A stretch of DNA of 64,000 nucleotides from Paenibacillus sp. FSL R5-0517 (GTDB taxonomy: Bacteria; Bacillota; Bacilli; Paenibacillales; Paenibacillaceae), in the NCBI RefSeq assembly GCF_037974355.1, contig NZ_CP150235.1, positions 558,001 to 622,000 of the forward strand, written 5' to 3'. The notes under the pieces were generated by a model. The model saw nothing but the letters and a program-made list of their open reading frames with translations. It had not been told where the DNA came from and did not search any database. Shown here piece after piece: positions 37,005-46,161 of the stretch. The position numbers and the translations under genes are program-made. Each line of letters starts with the position of its first letter. Positions within the stretch are counted from its first letter, which is position 1.

Positions 37005-37230
37005 GGTGTTTCCTCCTTGGTTTGACGAATGAATGAACCACGGGTCAGTCTACAATAAATATACCCAGTTCTTGCACATTCTAATAACAGCCGCAAAAAA
37101 TTCACAAGTTGATCTTACGGATCCTTGTGCTCTGACGTTATGCTGGAACGGCACTCTGTCCCAATGTACGCGAAACGGAGCAGAAATATGTCCATGCTCA
37201 GGATGTCCCATTTAGAAGTGGAGGAAGAGA

Positions 37231-38196
37231 ATGCTTACACGAGAAACGATGGAGAGACAGCAAACCTGGTTCTATGTCATTGCACTATTATTAGGAGCAG
37301 TGATAGGGCTGAGTTTACCGGCATGGGGGAATGTTTTACACTACACTGTGTCCCCTGTACTTGCTGTTCTGTTATATAGCATGTTTGTACAGATTCCTTT
37401 TTTACAGTTAAAAGAGTCCTGGTCGAATCTTCGATTCATGGGCGCGTTACTGGCGGCTAATTTTATCGTTGTACCTGTAGTCGTATGGTTGCTTACACTG
37501 GCCTTTCCGCAATCACCAGGCGTTCTGATCGGAGTGTATCTGGTACTGTTAACCCCCTGTATTGATTACGTCATTGTGTTCACACAGCTCGGCAGGGGCA
37601 ATGAGAAACTGATGCTGGCCGCAACCCCCCTTTTATTTGTTATACAAATGATCCTGTTGCCGTTTTACTTATGGGTTTTGATGGGTGCTGAGGTGGCGCA
37701 GGTCATGCAGATAGGGCCGTTCGTGGAGGCTTTTCTGTTCCTGATTGTTATTCCACTGTTGCTCGCTGTCGTTACACAGGTTCTCTCCAGAGGTAAAGTG
37801 AGCGGTGAGCGGGTCATGAATGCGACGGCGTGGCTGCCGGTTCCGATGATGGCACTCGCGCTGATCGTGGTTGTCGCTTCCCAGATCGGTAAAGTCTACA
37901 ATGATATGGCGATCATCGTGAATGTGATCCCGATCTATGTTGCTTTTCTAATCATTATGCCTTGGATATCTCGGCTTATTGCTACTTGGTTTGGATTGAA
38001 TCCAGGCGCAGGACGAGCGTTGATATTCAGTTCAGCTACACGGAATTCGCTGGTCGTTCTGCCACTGGCCCTGGCACTCCCGCCGGAATGGGCAACCATG
38101 GCTGCTGCTGTTATTGTTACACAGACGATGGTGGAGCTTGCAGGGGAGTTAATCTACATTCGTCTTGTCCCCGCGGTGATCTTACGGGATCGGTGA
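37231..38196 (+). CDS. Arsenite / bile acid:sodium symporter family transporter
   Basis: A 321-residue membrane protein with about ten transmembrane helices in the bile acid/arsenite (BART) fold. TPCIDYVIVFTQLG corresponds to the ACR3 substrate-pocket helix, which in arsenite carriers holds a conserved Cys; here the Cys is in LTPCIDY. SSATRNSLVVLPLALALP marks the second repeat. Arsenite export is the best guess, but no arsR or arsC is adjacent, so another anion is possible. GGAGGAAG precedes the ATG. Confidence 0.78.
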   Translation: MLTRETMERQQTWFYVIALLLGAVIGLSLPAWGNVLHYTVSPVLAVLLYSMFVQIPFLQLKESWSNLRFMGALLAANFIVVPVVVWLLTLAFPQSPGVLIGVYLVLLTPCIDYVIVFTQLGRGNEKLMLAATPLLFVIQMILLPFYLWVLMGAEVAQVMQIGPFVEAFLFLIVIPLLLAVVTQVLSRGKVSGERVMNATAWLPVPMMALALIVVVASQIGKVYNDMAIIVNVIPIYVAFLIIMPWISRLIATWFGLNPGAGRALIFSSATRNSLVVLPLALALPPEWATMAAAVIVTQTMVELAGELIYIRLVPAVILRDR

Positions 38197-38254
38197 GCAG
38201 AAAGAGCGAAACCGTCGTTATGAAATAAGTGATTCTCTGTTAAAAGTAAAATAC

Positions 38255-38295
38255 AAAAGAGTACTCCCGACTGGTCATAGGGGAGTACTCTTTTT
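38255..38295. terminator. Bidirectional terminator
   Basis: AAAAGAGTACTCCC pairs with GGGAGTACTCTTTTT around an 11-base loop. It lies between the convergent transporter and YesN-like genes. Confidence 0.88.
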
Positions 38296-38324
38296 AACTC
38301 AAATAAATTTTGAACCGGTACCCG

Positions 38325-39953
38325 TTAAGTACCTGCCTCCAATAATGTTTTACGATATTCCGCTGGCGTGATGCCCTCCATTTTTTTGAACACTTTGCTG
38401 AAATACTTTTCATCCTGGAATCCAACCATCTCCGCAATTTTGGCGACTCGCAGGGAGGGGTTTTGCAGTAGCAGCTTCGCGTTATTGATTCGCAATTTGC
38501 CGAGATATTCCGACCAGTTCAGGCCAAATTGCTGTTTGAATTTTCGGGAAATATACTCCCGGCTCAGATAGAAACGCGCGGCAATCTGCTGCAAGGACAG
38601 GTCCTCCTGATAATGGGCGTCCATATATCGTGCAATCTCACTCATGGGATCAGGATTGGCGTGGTGATGCGCGGTGAGCGCTTTTCCTGCGGCAAGCAGT
38701 CGTTGCTCCAACAAGGAACGAAGCAGGGGATAGGATAACAACCCATCAGCGTCAAATGGTAACTCGGCAAAGGGAATAGACTGTTCCTCCGTCACTTCTT
38801 CCTCTTTGAATGACGAACCTGCCGTATCATCAAGCCAGCGGCTCAGCATCCATTCCAGCTCATCGATCCATTGCTGGATCTGCTCGGCACTGACAACCTC
38901 AAGATCAGTAATTGGGTCAAGCCATTCGGCAACGGCAGCAGATACACTGGAAGCCCGCAAGCTCATGGCTGCCATCCGCATAGGTTCTTCATAGGCGGTC
39001 AAGCGCCTGATTTTATTCCCATTGGATGATTCCAGGGAAGCATGAATTCGCTGTTTGGTATGCACAGCATTGCGTCGCCACAGCCTTGAACTTGCCTCCA
39101 TATAGGCTGCTGAGATGCCGCCAGGATATGAGTCACAGGTGGAGATGCCGAAATGAAGCTGGCGCTGAATCGTCTGCTCCAATCCATGATTGACCTTGTC
39201 CAGAATAGGCTGCAATGAAGTGGGGGGACCCCAATGCAGCAGAACGATCTCATCGGGCTGATCCAACTGGCGAAACATGACGCCTTCGTCTGGGGTGGAT
39301 AACATCTCAGCGCAGATATTGAGCACCGAGAACACAAGCAAGTCGGGTTGACTGCGATACTTTGCCAGACAACCTGCATCCAGATGGGACAGGCTGGTGA
39401 CAGCGACGCTACAGACAGGGATTATACCCGGGAGATACAACTCATCCTGCAATCGCTGCAGATGAGAGGGGCCATTGCCTCTTCCGACGGCAAGTTCGGT
39501 TAACAGACGATCCTGATAGTGGGGACGCATTCGATTAACGACAATGGATTGTCTGGTGGATTGCAACCGAACAGCATCCTCCTCTTCCCAAGCTGTAACG
39601 GCCTTCAATAGAGATGCATTCAGCTCATCTGCTTCCACAGGTTTTAGCAGGTAGTCCATACCACCGTGCCGGATGGCATGCCTCACGAGTTCAAAATCAT
39701 CATATCCGCTAATAACCAGCACCTTGCTGTGTGGGGTATGAACGGATATCCATTCGAGCAACGCCATACCGTCCTTGCCTGGCATACGCATGTCACTGAG
39801 AATGATTTGAGGTTGATGTGCCGTGATGGAGGCAATGGCTTCATCCCCGTCTGCCGCTTCAATTATTGTATCAATACCAAAGTCTTTCCAATGACCAAGC
39901 AACCTTATGGCATCGCGGACATGTTTTTCATCATCTACAAGCAGTGCCTTCAT
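38325..39953 (-). CDS. YesN-like response regulator with AraC DNA-binding domain
   Basis: A receiver domain (about 1-120) has the acidic pair in LVDDE, the phospho-accepting Asp in ILSDMRMPG and the Lys in YLLKPVE. A variable middle of about 300 residues is followed by a C-terminal AraC/XylS double helix-turn-helix (about 440-540, with LSLQQIAARFYLSREYIS and VAKIAEMVGFQDEKYFSKVF). It should activate the divergent sugar ABC operon when phosphorylated by the adjacent YesM-like kinase. I chose the ATG at 39,953, nine bases after GGGAGAG; a GTG three codons earlier is too close to that site. Confidence 0.9.
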   Translation of the reverse strand: MKALLVDDEKHVRDAIRLLGHWKDFGIDTIIEAADGDEAIASITAHQPQIILSDMRMPGKDGMALLEWISVHTPHSKVLVISGYDDFELVRHAIRHGGMDYLLKPVEADELNASLLKAVTAWEEEDAVRLQSTRQSIVVNRMRPHYQDRLLTELAVGRGNGPSHLQRLQDELYLPGIIPVCSVAVTSLSHLDAGCLAKYRSQPDLLVFSVLNICAEMLSTPDEGVMFRQLDQPDEIVLLHWGPPTSLQPILDKVNHGLEQTIQRQLHFGISTCDSYPGGISAAYMEASSRLWRRNAVHTKQRIHASLESSNGNKIRRLTAYEEPMRMAAMSLRASSVSAAVAEWLDPITDLEVVSAEQIQQWIDELEWMLSRWLDDTAGSSFKEEEVTEEQSIPFAELPFDADGLLSYPLLRSLLEQRLLAAGKALTAHHHANPDPMSEIARYMDAHYQEDLSLQQIAARFYLSREYISRKFKQQFGLNWSEYLGKLRINNAKLLLQNPSLRVAKIAEMVGFQDEKYFSKVFKKMEGITPAEYRKTLLEAGT

Positions 39954-39958
39954 GTTGT

Positions 39959-41788
39959 TCACTCTCCCGCGTATAGTATAACCCTGATCTTCACACCATT
40001 GGGTTCCCGATTGCTGACCTCAAGTCTGGCTGAGTGACCGGGATGTGAGTTCAATTGAAGTCTGCGCATCACATTTCGTAGACCAATGGACTCGGACTCA
40101 TCGGATTCTTGCGTGGCTAACCCGGTTGATATGTGATTTGGATGGAGCCATCCCCGAATCTCCAGTAATTTATCTTCTGGTATGGAGGGTCCGTTATTAT
40201 TCAGTTCGATTTCAATCCAATGATCATTGATCCGACGGCTGGATAGAGAGATGTGACCTTTACCTGGCTGAATATCTGCCCCATGTTTAAAATAGTTCTC
40301 AATTAAAGGTTGTAACGTCATTCTTGGCATTTCGACAGACAGGGTATCTTCGGCAAAATCCAAATCCACCTCAAGGCGGTCACCGAACCGCTCCTGCTGA
40401 AGTTCCAGATATAACCGGGCATGCTCTGCTTCCTCGCGTAAGGTCACGCCGGTCTGATCCCGCATGCTGTAGCGCAGCATTTTGGATAGGGAAGAAAGTA
40501 GTGTATACGCCCGTTGTCCTTGCTGTTGAAGGGCAAGTGTACCGATGGATTGCAATGTATTATACAGAAAATGCGGATGAATTTGCGCTTGCAACGCTTT
40601 AAGTTGATTTGTCTTATTGGCAATTTCAAGTCGATATTCCCGCAAAATAAGATTATTTACTGTATCCATCATATCCCGGAAATGACGAGCAAGCACCCCG
40701 AATTCATCTCGGCTGGATAGGTGGATATCCACATGCAGACGCCCGGCTTGGATCTGGTTCATATACCGCATGAGCTGCTTGAGCGGACCGGTGATTCGGA
40801 TGGAGATGAACAAGGTTGCGACAATGACCAATACAAGTGCAGCGATGGCAATCATTGCGTTATTCCACGTGAGTGTGGTCGCTCTGGCGTATAACGTCTC
40901 ATTCGGAATCTGTTTGACGATGGTCCAGTCCGCGTAAGTGCTGCCAAGCTGCTGGTACACATACATGGAACGATCCTGTTCAAAATGTCCTGCGACATTC
41001 TGGGCTGTACCCGCGTTATTTCGTGCCATATTCAGCTCACTAGCTGTTTCCTCTCGCAGTGCATCGGTATAATTGACCTCGGAACGTCCTTGGTAGATGA
41101 TCTGATTCTGACCATCTACAACATAGATCTGTTCCTTAGCCGGATCATACAGTCTGCCGCAGATGGCTGCAATGGTATTCATATTCAGATCAATGGCGAG
41201 AACACCCAGACGCTCGGTGGACGGAATATCCTTGATTACCCGATGCAAGGTAATGACTGTTCTTGCAGGATCATCAGGGGAGGCAGCCTTGAATCCGTAC
41301 GTGTGACTCATATGTGCCGATTCCACCCAAATGTCCGGGCTGTCACCGCCTGTTTTTCCATGGAGCGAGCCGGAATAGGCCTGTTTGCGTTCCTCCCGCT
41401 TCGGAAAGGGATTCGTAATTAAGGTGGATTGATTGGCAGCAAAAGAGTGCAAATACAGCTGAAAAACATCCGGCACAGCCGCACGGATGGTCTGCAAAGT
41501 AGTGTACACTTCAGCCACTGCACGATAATCACCAGGAATCTTCGCCAAGTTACGCAGGAAGTTTGGGTCGTTATACACAGCAAGCGACGCTCTGGCCACG
41601 TTATCCACATAGTTATTGAGATTCGTGGACGCTTGGTAGATCAGGCGTTTGTTCTCTTCAACAGCCTGTTCCCGCAGGGCAGTTTTGGTCTGGATAAATG
41701 TCATGCTGATCGACGCAAGCAGCGGAAGCGTGGTAGCGATGAGCATAAAGGCAATCAATTTGGTGCGTATACTGTAGTATTTGGACAT
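39959..41788 (-). CDS. YesM-like sensor histidine kinase
   Basis: A 609-residue membrane kinase. Two transmembrane helices (about 12-32 and 295-315) enclose a large extracellular dCache-like sensor. A HAMP domain follows (RYMNQIQAGRLHVDIHL). The His_kinase domain has the phospho-accepting His in LQAQIHPHFLYNTLQS, and the ATPase domain has the N box (PLIENYFKHG) and a G box (IGLRNVMRRLQ). It is five bases upstream of its response regulator and divergent from the ABC permease gene, with 144 bases of shared regulatory space. Confidence 0.92.
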   Translation of the reverse strand: MSKYYSIRTKLIAFMLIATTLPLLASISMTFIQTKTALREQAVEENKRLIYQASTNLNNYVDNVARASLAVYNDPNFLRNLAKIPGDYRAVAEVYTTLQTIRAAVPDVFQLYLHSFAANQSTLITNPFPKREERKQAYSGSLHGKTGGDSPDIWVESAHMSHTYGFKAASPDDPARTVITLHRVIKDIPSTERLGVLAIDLNMNTIAAICGRLYDPAKEQIYVVDGQNQIIYQGRSEVNYTDALREETASELNMARNNAGTAQNVAGHFEQDRSMYVYQQLGSTYADWTIVKQIPNETLYARATTLTWNNAMIAIAALVLVIVATLFISIRITGPLKQLMRYMNQIQAGRLHVDIHLSSRDEFGVLARHFRDMMDTVNNLILREYRLEIANKTNQLKALQAQIHPHFLYNTLQSIGTLALQQQGQRAYTLLSSLSKMLRYSMRDQTGVTLREEAEHARLYLELQQERFGDRLEVDLDFAEDTLSVEMPRMTLQPLIENYFKHGADIQPGKGHISLSSRRINDHWIEIELNNNGPSIPEDKLLEIRGWLHPNHISTGLATQESDESESIGLRNVMRRLQLNSHPGHSARLEVSNREPNGVKIRVILYAGE

Positions 41789-41932
41789 CGGTCCACCCCT
41801 TCTGGTTGCAGGTTAAAGATAGGACAATATTTTACCCCCAACTGTTCACGAGGGTCGGTGTTTCCCTCAGCGATATTGGAGTTTAATAGAGAAAGAGACC
41901 AATTTCATCCATCTATAGAAGGGGAGAACGAT

Positions 41933-42814
41933 ATGAAGCATCGCAAATCTTCACAGCTGTTACAGCAGCTCGTGTTCGTGGGTCCCTCCATCGTGTTTTT
42001 TATTCTCATCATCGTGGTCCCTTTCCTGCTTGGCATGGTGTACTCCTTCACGGATTGGAACGGGGTATCCGAGAACATTAATTGGGTAGGGTTCGATAAC
42101 TTCGTACATGTTTTTGCGAATGATCCCAAGTTCCAAACGGCGTTTTGGTTTACGGTGCGCTTCACCGTGGTTGGTGTGGTACTAACCAATGTAATTGGCT
42201 TTTTCCTGGCCTATTTCCTGACCAAACCGCTCAAGACGAGAAACATTCTGCGTACGATCTTTTTCATGCCTAACGTGATCGGTGGGTTGTTGCTCGGCTT
42301 TATCTGGCAGTTCATATTTGTGAAAGGGTTTTCAGCAGTAGGCGATGTAACAGGCTGGTCCTTCTTCAACCTTCCTTGGCTGGGAGACGAACCAACCGCC
42401 TTCTGGGGAATCGTGATTGTGTTTGTATGGCAGACCGCAGGATATCTGATGGTTATCTACATCTCATCTCTGACGAATGTATCCCCTGATCTGCTGGAAG
42501 CTGCCGAGATTGATGGCGCAAGTCGCTGGCAGGTACTGCGGAGCATCATTCTTCCGCTCATTATGCCAGGTGTAACAATCTGTCTGTTCCTGGCGATCTC
42601 CTGGTCGTTCAAAATGTTCGATCTCAATCTGTCGCTGACCAAAGGTGGACCATTCGGATCAACAGAGTCGGTTGCACTCAATATTTACAATGAAGCCTTT
42701 GTGAACAACAGATATGGCATCGGAACGGCCAAAGCACTCGTGTTCTTCGTAATCGTTGCCATCATCACCATGATTCAGGTACGTCTGACGAAGAGCAAGG
42801 AGGTAGAAGCCTAA
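41933..42814 (+). CDS. Sugar ABC transporter permease (MalF/LplB-like)
   Basis: A 293-residue inner-membrane permease with six transmembrane helices. The EAA loop that contacts the ATPase is visible as EAAEIDGASRWQVLRSIILP. It imports an oligosaccharide or sugar together with the following permease and the lipoprotein at 44,546. No ATPase gene is present; Bacillales systems of this type commonly share the MsmX-type ATPase. The real start is the ATG at 41,933 after AAGGGGAG; the longer open frame upstream runs antisense through the kinase gene and is not coding. Confidence 0.93.
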   Translation: MKHRKSSQLLQQLVFVGPSIVFFILIIVVPFLLGMVYSFTDWNGVSENINWVGFDNFVHVFANDPKFQTAFWFTVRFTVVGVVLTNVIGFFLAYFLTKPLKTRNILRTIFFMPNVIGGLLLGFIWQFIFVKGFSAVGDVTGWSFFNLPWLGDEPTAFWGIVIVFVWQTAGYLMVIYISSLTNVSPDLLEAAEIDGASRWQVLRSIILPLIMPGVTICLFLAISWSFKMFDLNLSLTKGGPFGSTESVALNIYNEAFVNNRYGIGTAKALVFFVIVAIITMIQVRLTKSKEVEA

Positions 42815-43650
42815 TGGAGACGACGAAAAATTACCGCTTTAGTACCATTCTAACCGAGATTATCATGGTACTCATTGGACTTTTATTCCTGGTTCCGTTT
42901 TACTTCCTGTTTGTGAACTCGGTTAAAACCTTCGGTGACCTGCTCACTAATTCGGCTGCATGGCCGGAGGTATTCCAATGGGGCAACTATGCGAACGCCT
43001 GGGAGAAAATTAACTTCCCGTCCGCGCTGATGAACTCGCTTATCGTTACCGTAGTCAGCAATCTGTTGCTAGTGCTGATCAGTTCCATGGCCGCGTACCG
43101 AATGGTTCGCAGCGATACCCGGTTCAACCGGATTTTGTTCGGCATGTTCATTGCCGCCATGGTGATTCCGTTCCAGTCTATCATGATTCCACTTGTTACG
43201 GTAACCAGTAATCTCGGGCTAATCGATAGCCTTGGGGGACTTATCATCTGTTATCTCGGTTTCGGGGCACCGATGTCTGTCTTCCTGTTCCACGGATTCG
43301 TGAAATCCGTCCCACTGGAGATTGAGGAAGCGGCTCGGGTGGATGGAAGTTCTGCCTACGGGGTGTTCTTCCGAATCGTATTTCCACTGATGAAACCGAT
43401 GTATGTAACCGTCATCATTCTGAACACACTCTGGATCTGGAATGACTATCTACTCCCGTCCCTGATCCTGCAAAGCTCGAACCTGCGTACGATCCCGATT
43501 GCGACCTTTGCACTCTTCGGGCAATATACGAAGCAATGGGATCTGGCCTTGCCGGCCCTTGTGCTGGGCATCATGCCGATTATCATCTTCTTCCTGCTGA
43601 TGCAGAAGTATATCATTCAGGGGATTACTGCTGGATCAGTTAAAGGGTGA
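42814..43650 (+). CDS. Carbohydrate ABC transporter permease (MalG-like)
   Basis: A 278-residue permease with six transmembrane helices and the EAA loop EEAARVDGSSAYGVFFRIVFP. Its ATG overlaps the TAA of the preceding permease by one base, and AAGGAGG lies ahead, so it is translationally coupled. It pairs with the first permease to form the translocation channel. Unusually, about 890 bases of repeats separate it from the binding-protein gene. Confidence 0.93.
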   Translation: METTKNYRFSTILTEIIMVLIGLLFLVPFYFLFVNSVKTFGDLLTNSAAWPEVFQWGNYANAWEKINFPSALMNSLIVTVVSNLLLVLISSMAAYRMVRSDTRFNRILFGMFIAAMVIPFQSIMIPLVTVTSNLGLIDSLGGLIICYLGFGAPMSVFLFHGFVKSVPLEIEEAARVDGSSAYGVFFRIVFPLMKPMYVTVIILNTLWIWNDYLLPSLILQSSNLRTIPIATFALFGQYTKQWDLALPALVLGIMPIIIFFLLMQKYIIQGITAGSVKG

Positions 43651-43652
43651 GT

Positions 43653-43873
43653 GCGAGGGCAGGGTCGCCGGCGGGCTCAAGTTGCGCTTTCGGTCGCTGT
43701 TGCTCCTCGGTGGCCAGAATGTATTAGGGCAAGGAAGCCACCGAGTTTCAAAGGCGAACGCTCCGCTCCTGCAACGCATTCTTGATCCCTTTGCTCCCAC
43801 CTCGCATGGAGGTGTGCAAGGGAAGTCATGCCCGCTTAGCTTGGGCATGACTTCTGGGGAAGAGAGTAATAAA
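43653..43873. repeat. Two-hairpin intergenic element, tandem copy 1
   Basis: About 220 bases, nearly identical to 43,945-44,171 at an offset of 292. It contains CTCGGTGGC/GCCACCGAG (9-bp stem) and GAAGTCATGCCC/GGGCATGACTTC (12-bp stem), and between them AAGGCGAACGCTCCGCT, shared with the element near nrdB. Short open frames on both strands simply follow the duplication and look non-coding. Confidence 0.8.
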
Positions 43874-43944
43874 GAAAAGAGCTCCTTCAAGAGATGACCA
43901 AGAAAGAAAAGATTTAAAGACCATATTGGTAAGACAGAGAAGGA

Positions 43945-44171
43945 GCGAGGGCAGGGTCGCCGGCGGGCTCAAGTTGCGCTTTCGGTCGCTGTTGCTCCTC
44001 GGTGGCCAGAATGTATTAGGGCAAGGAAGCCACCGAGTTTCAAAGGCGAACGCTCCGCTCCTGCAACGCATTCTTGATCCCTTTGCTCCCACCTCGCATG
44101 GAGGTGTGCAAAGGGAAGTCATGCCCGCTTAGCTTGGGCATGACTCCTAGGGGAGAGAGAGTAATAAAGAG
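43945..44171. repeat. Two-hairpin intergenic element, tandem copy 2
   Basis: Same sequence as copy 1 with a few substitutions and one inserted A. A short GACCAAGAAAGAA word follows each copy, so the duplicated unit is probably about 260-290 bases. It lies between the second permease and the binding-protein gene. Confidence 0.8.
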
Positions 44172-44245
44172 AAATGACCAAGAAAGAAGCGTGTATAGCC
44201 AGGAACTTTTTGTACAGAGTGATGGTATGCTCCTTTTTCAAAGCG

Positions 44246-44440
44246 CTAACGAATCCACCGCATCTTAATAGGTGGATAATCAAGGAATACAAACTTTAAC
44301 GAATCTCAGGAACGTTATTCAGGTGAAAAACGGCGTCAGAGCCTTAAAATTCGACCAAATCGACGAAATAACGTCGCTGTGATTCGTTAGAATGTGAGCC
44401 TGTGCAAATAGGTGCGAATAACGTGCGCTCGGTTCGTTAG
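44246..44440. repeat. 195-bp four-motif palindromic intergenic element, copy C
   Basis: The clearest copy: CTAACGAATCC, then TTTAACGAATCTCAGGAACGTTATT, whose inner part is mirrored by AATAACGTCGCTGTGATTCG and TTAG, and finally GGTTCGTTAG. The inner pair alone forms an inverted repeat of about 95 bases. There is no gene. Confidence 0.75.
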
Positions 44441-44545
44441 AATGAAAACACGCTTCAGGGGAAGGTTATTCTGTCATCGGAGTGCCAGTGTAAATATGCA
44501 TTAGTGGAACTGTTATACTGAAACTACTATAGGGAGAGTGTATGT

Positions 44546-45844
44546 ATGAAAAGAATGACGAAGTTGACGTTGCTTATGCTGATTGCTTTTTCGGTAATGC
44601 TCGCGGGATGTGGCAATGGGGACAAGAGTGGCAGTCCGGTCAACACGGATGCTCAAGGTGGTAGCGAAGCTGCTGCCGGGGACAAAACTATTAAAATCTT
44701 CCAATTCAAAGTTGAGATTGCGGAAGCGCTTAATCGTCTCAAAGCGGAGTACGAATCCTCACATCCAGGCGTTAAACTGGACATTCAAACCGTAGGTGGT
44801 GGTAGTGATTACGGTGCTGCATTGAAAGCCAAGTTTGCCGCAGGCGAACAACCGGACATTTTCAACGTAGGTGGATATCGTGAACTGGATACATGGCTTG
44901 AATATCTGGAAGATCTGTCTGGAGAATCATGGGCCAAAGATGCGCTCGAAGTAGCTAAAGAGCCAATGACCAAAGACGGCAAGCTCTATGGACAGCCGCT
45001 CGCGCTGGAGGGTTACGGTTTCATTTATAACAAAGACCTCTTCCAAAAAGCGGGTATTACCGAAATTCCAACGACACTGGAACAGTTGGATCAAGCTGCA
45101 CAGAAACTTCAAGCCGCAGGCATTACCCCGTTCTCGAACGGATATCAGGAGTGGTGGGTGCTGGGCAATCATAACGTAAACGTGGCATTTGCCAATCAGG
45201 CAGATCCGGTGAAATTCATTCAGGGATTGAATGAAAGCACGGAGAAAATTCCTGGCAATCAGGTGTTCAACGACTGGATTAACTTGCTCGACTTAACGCT
45301 GAAATATAGCAATAAAAACCCGCTGACAACCGACTACAATACGCAAGTTACGTTGTTTGCAAGTGGAGAAGCCGCGATGATGCAGCAAGGGAACTGGACT
45401 CAAGTACAGATCGATGGAATTGATCCCGATCTGAATCTGGGTATCCTGCCAATGCCAATTAACAATGAACCCAATGACAAATTGTTTGTCGGCGTACCGA
45501 ACTACTGGGTGGTAAATAAGAATTCCCAAGTGAAACCGGAAGCAAAAGAATTCCTGGAGTGGCTCGTAACTTCGGACATCGGGAAACAATACATGACGAA
45601 AGAATTCAAGTTCATTCCGGCGTTCAGTTCCATCACGGCATCCGAGGAAGATCTGGGTGACCTCGCCACAGAGATCATGAAGTATAGCCAGGAAAATAAA
45701 ACCCTCAGCTGGAACTTCAACCGTTTCCCTGAAGGCGTTCCACAAGAGTATGGCAGCACGATTCAGGCTTACGTTGCAGGCAAATCGGATAAAGCCGGAT
45801 TGCTTGATGCATTACAACAGAACTGGGATAGTCTGAAAAAATAA
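44546..45844 (+). CDS. Sugar ABC transporter substrate-binding lipoprotein
   Basis: A 432-residue extracellular solute-binding protein family 1 lipoprotein. The signal peptide ends in the lipobox MLAGC. The mature part has the family's TIKIFQFKVEIAEAL opening, KFAAGEQPDIFNVGG, AAMMQQGNW and PEAKEFLEWL segments, in the order usual for the MalE-like fold. It delivers substrate to the two permeases upstream. A TATACT box and GGGAGAG ribosome site lie just upstream, so it may have its own promoter despite belonging to the same transport system. Confidence 0.93.
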   Translation: MKRMTKLTLLMLIAFSVMLAGCGNGDKSGSPVNTDAQGGSEAAAGDKTIKIFQFKVEIAEALNRLKAEYESSHPGVKLDIQTVGGGSDYGAALKAKFAAGEQPDIFNVGGYRELDTWLEYLEDLSGESWAKDALEVAKEPMTKDGKLYGQPLALEGYGFIYNKDLFQKAGITEIPTTLEQLDQAAQKLQAAGITPFSNGYQEWWVLGNHNVNVAFANQADPVKFIQGLNESTEKIPGNQVFNDWINLLDLTLKYSNKNPLTTDYNTQVTLFASGEAAMMQQGNWTQVQIDGIDPDLNLGILPMPINNEPNDKLFVGVPNYWVVNKNSQVKPEAKEFLEWLVTSDIGKQYMTKEFKFIPAFSSITASEEDLGDLATEIMKYSQENKTLSWNFNRFPEGVPQEYGSTIQAYVAGKSDKAGLLDALQQNWDSLKK

Positions 45845-45892
45845 CAGGTCCCATCCACTCGATTAATAAATGTGGGAATAAGAAAAAAACAT

Positions 45893-45931
45893 AAAAAAGG
45901 TGACTCCGGATGAATTGGAGTCACCTTTTTT
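45893..45931 (+). terminator. Terminator of the sugar ABC operon
   Basis: A perfect 15-bp stem, AAAAAAGGTGACTCC with its complement, around a nine-base loop and ending in six T. Confidence 0.9.
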
Positions 45932-46006
45932 GATGTGAAAATTCCCAGTTAAAAAGTGCAAATATGAAGTAACAGATCGACTAATACAGATGGTGGAGGT
46001 GTTTGT

Positions 46007-46030
46007 ATGATGTCTACAACCTGTTGTTAG
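46007..46030 (+). other. Possible 7-codon mini-ORF upstream of the ATP-grasp operon
   Basis: GGAGGT lies six bases before ATG, which opens a frame reading MMSTTCC and stop. It precedes the main promoter at 46,082, so it is not in that transcript unless another promoter exists. It may be chance. Confidence 0.2.
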
Positions 46031-46081
46031 TACACAACGTGGCAACAAATAGCCGAATTTTAAATATTTGTAATTTTTAGA

Positions 46082-46110
46082 TTGACAGTTCCATGTTATA
46101 TCCATATTAT
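46082..46110 (+). promoter_or_regulatory. Near-consensus sigma-A promoter of the ATP-grasp/YqcI operon
   Basis: TTGACA (perfect -35) and TATTAT are separated by exactly 17 bases, and the -10 ends 51 bases before the first start codon. This is the strongest vegetative promoter visible in the window. No operator palindrome was recognised around it. Confidence 0.8.
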
Positions 46111-46161
46111 AGAAAAATATAACAGATAGTTAAGAATTTTGAATTGGAGGTGAAGTTCTTT

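Noticed and set aside
41429-41932. Upstream extension of the first sugar permease
   Set aside because: The frame is open but runs antisense through the histidine kinase start; the ATG at 41,933 has a good ribosome site and gives the normal permease length.
43682-44132. Small open frames repeated in both tandem element copies
   Set aside because: They are similar only because the DNA is duplicated; no ribosome sites, and the hairpin structure explains the conservation better.
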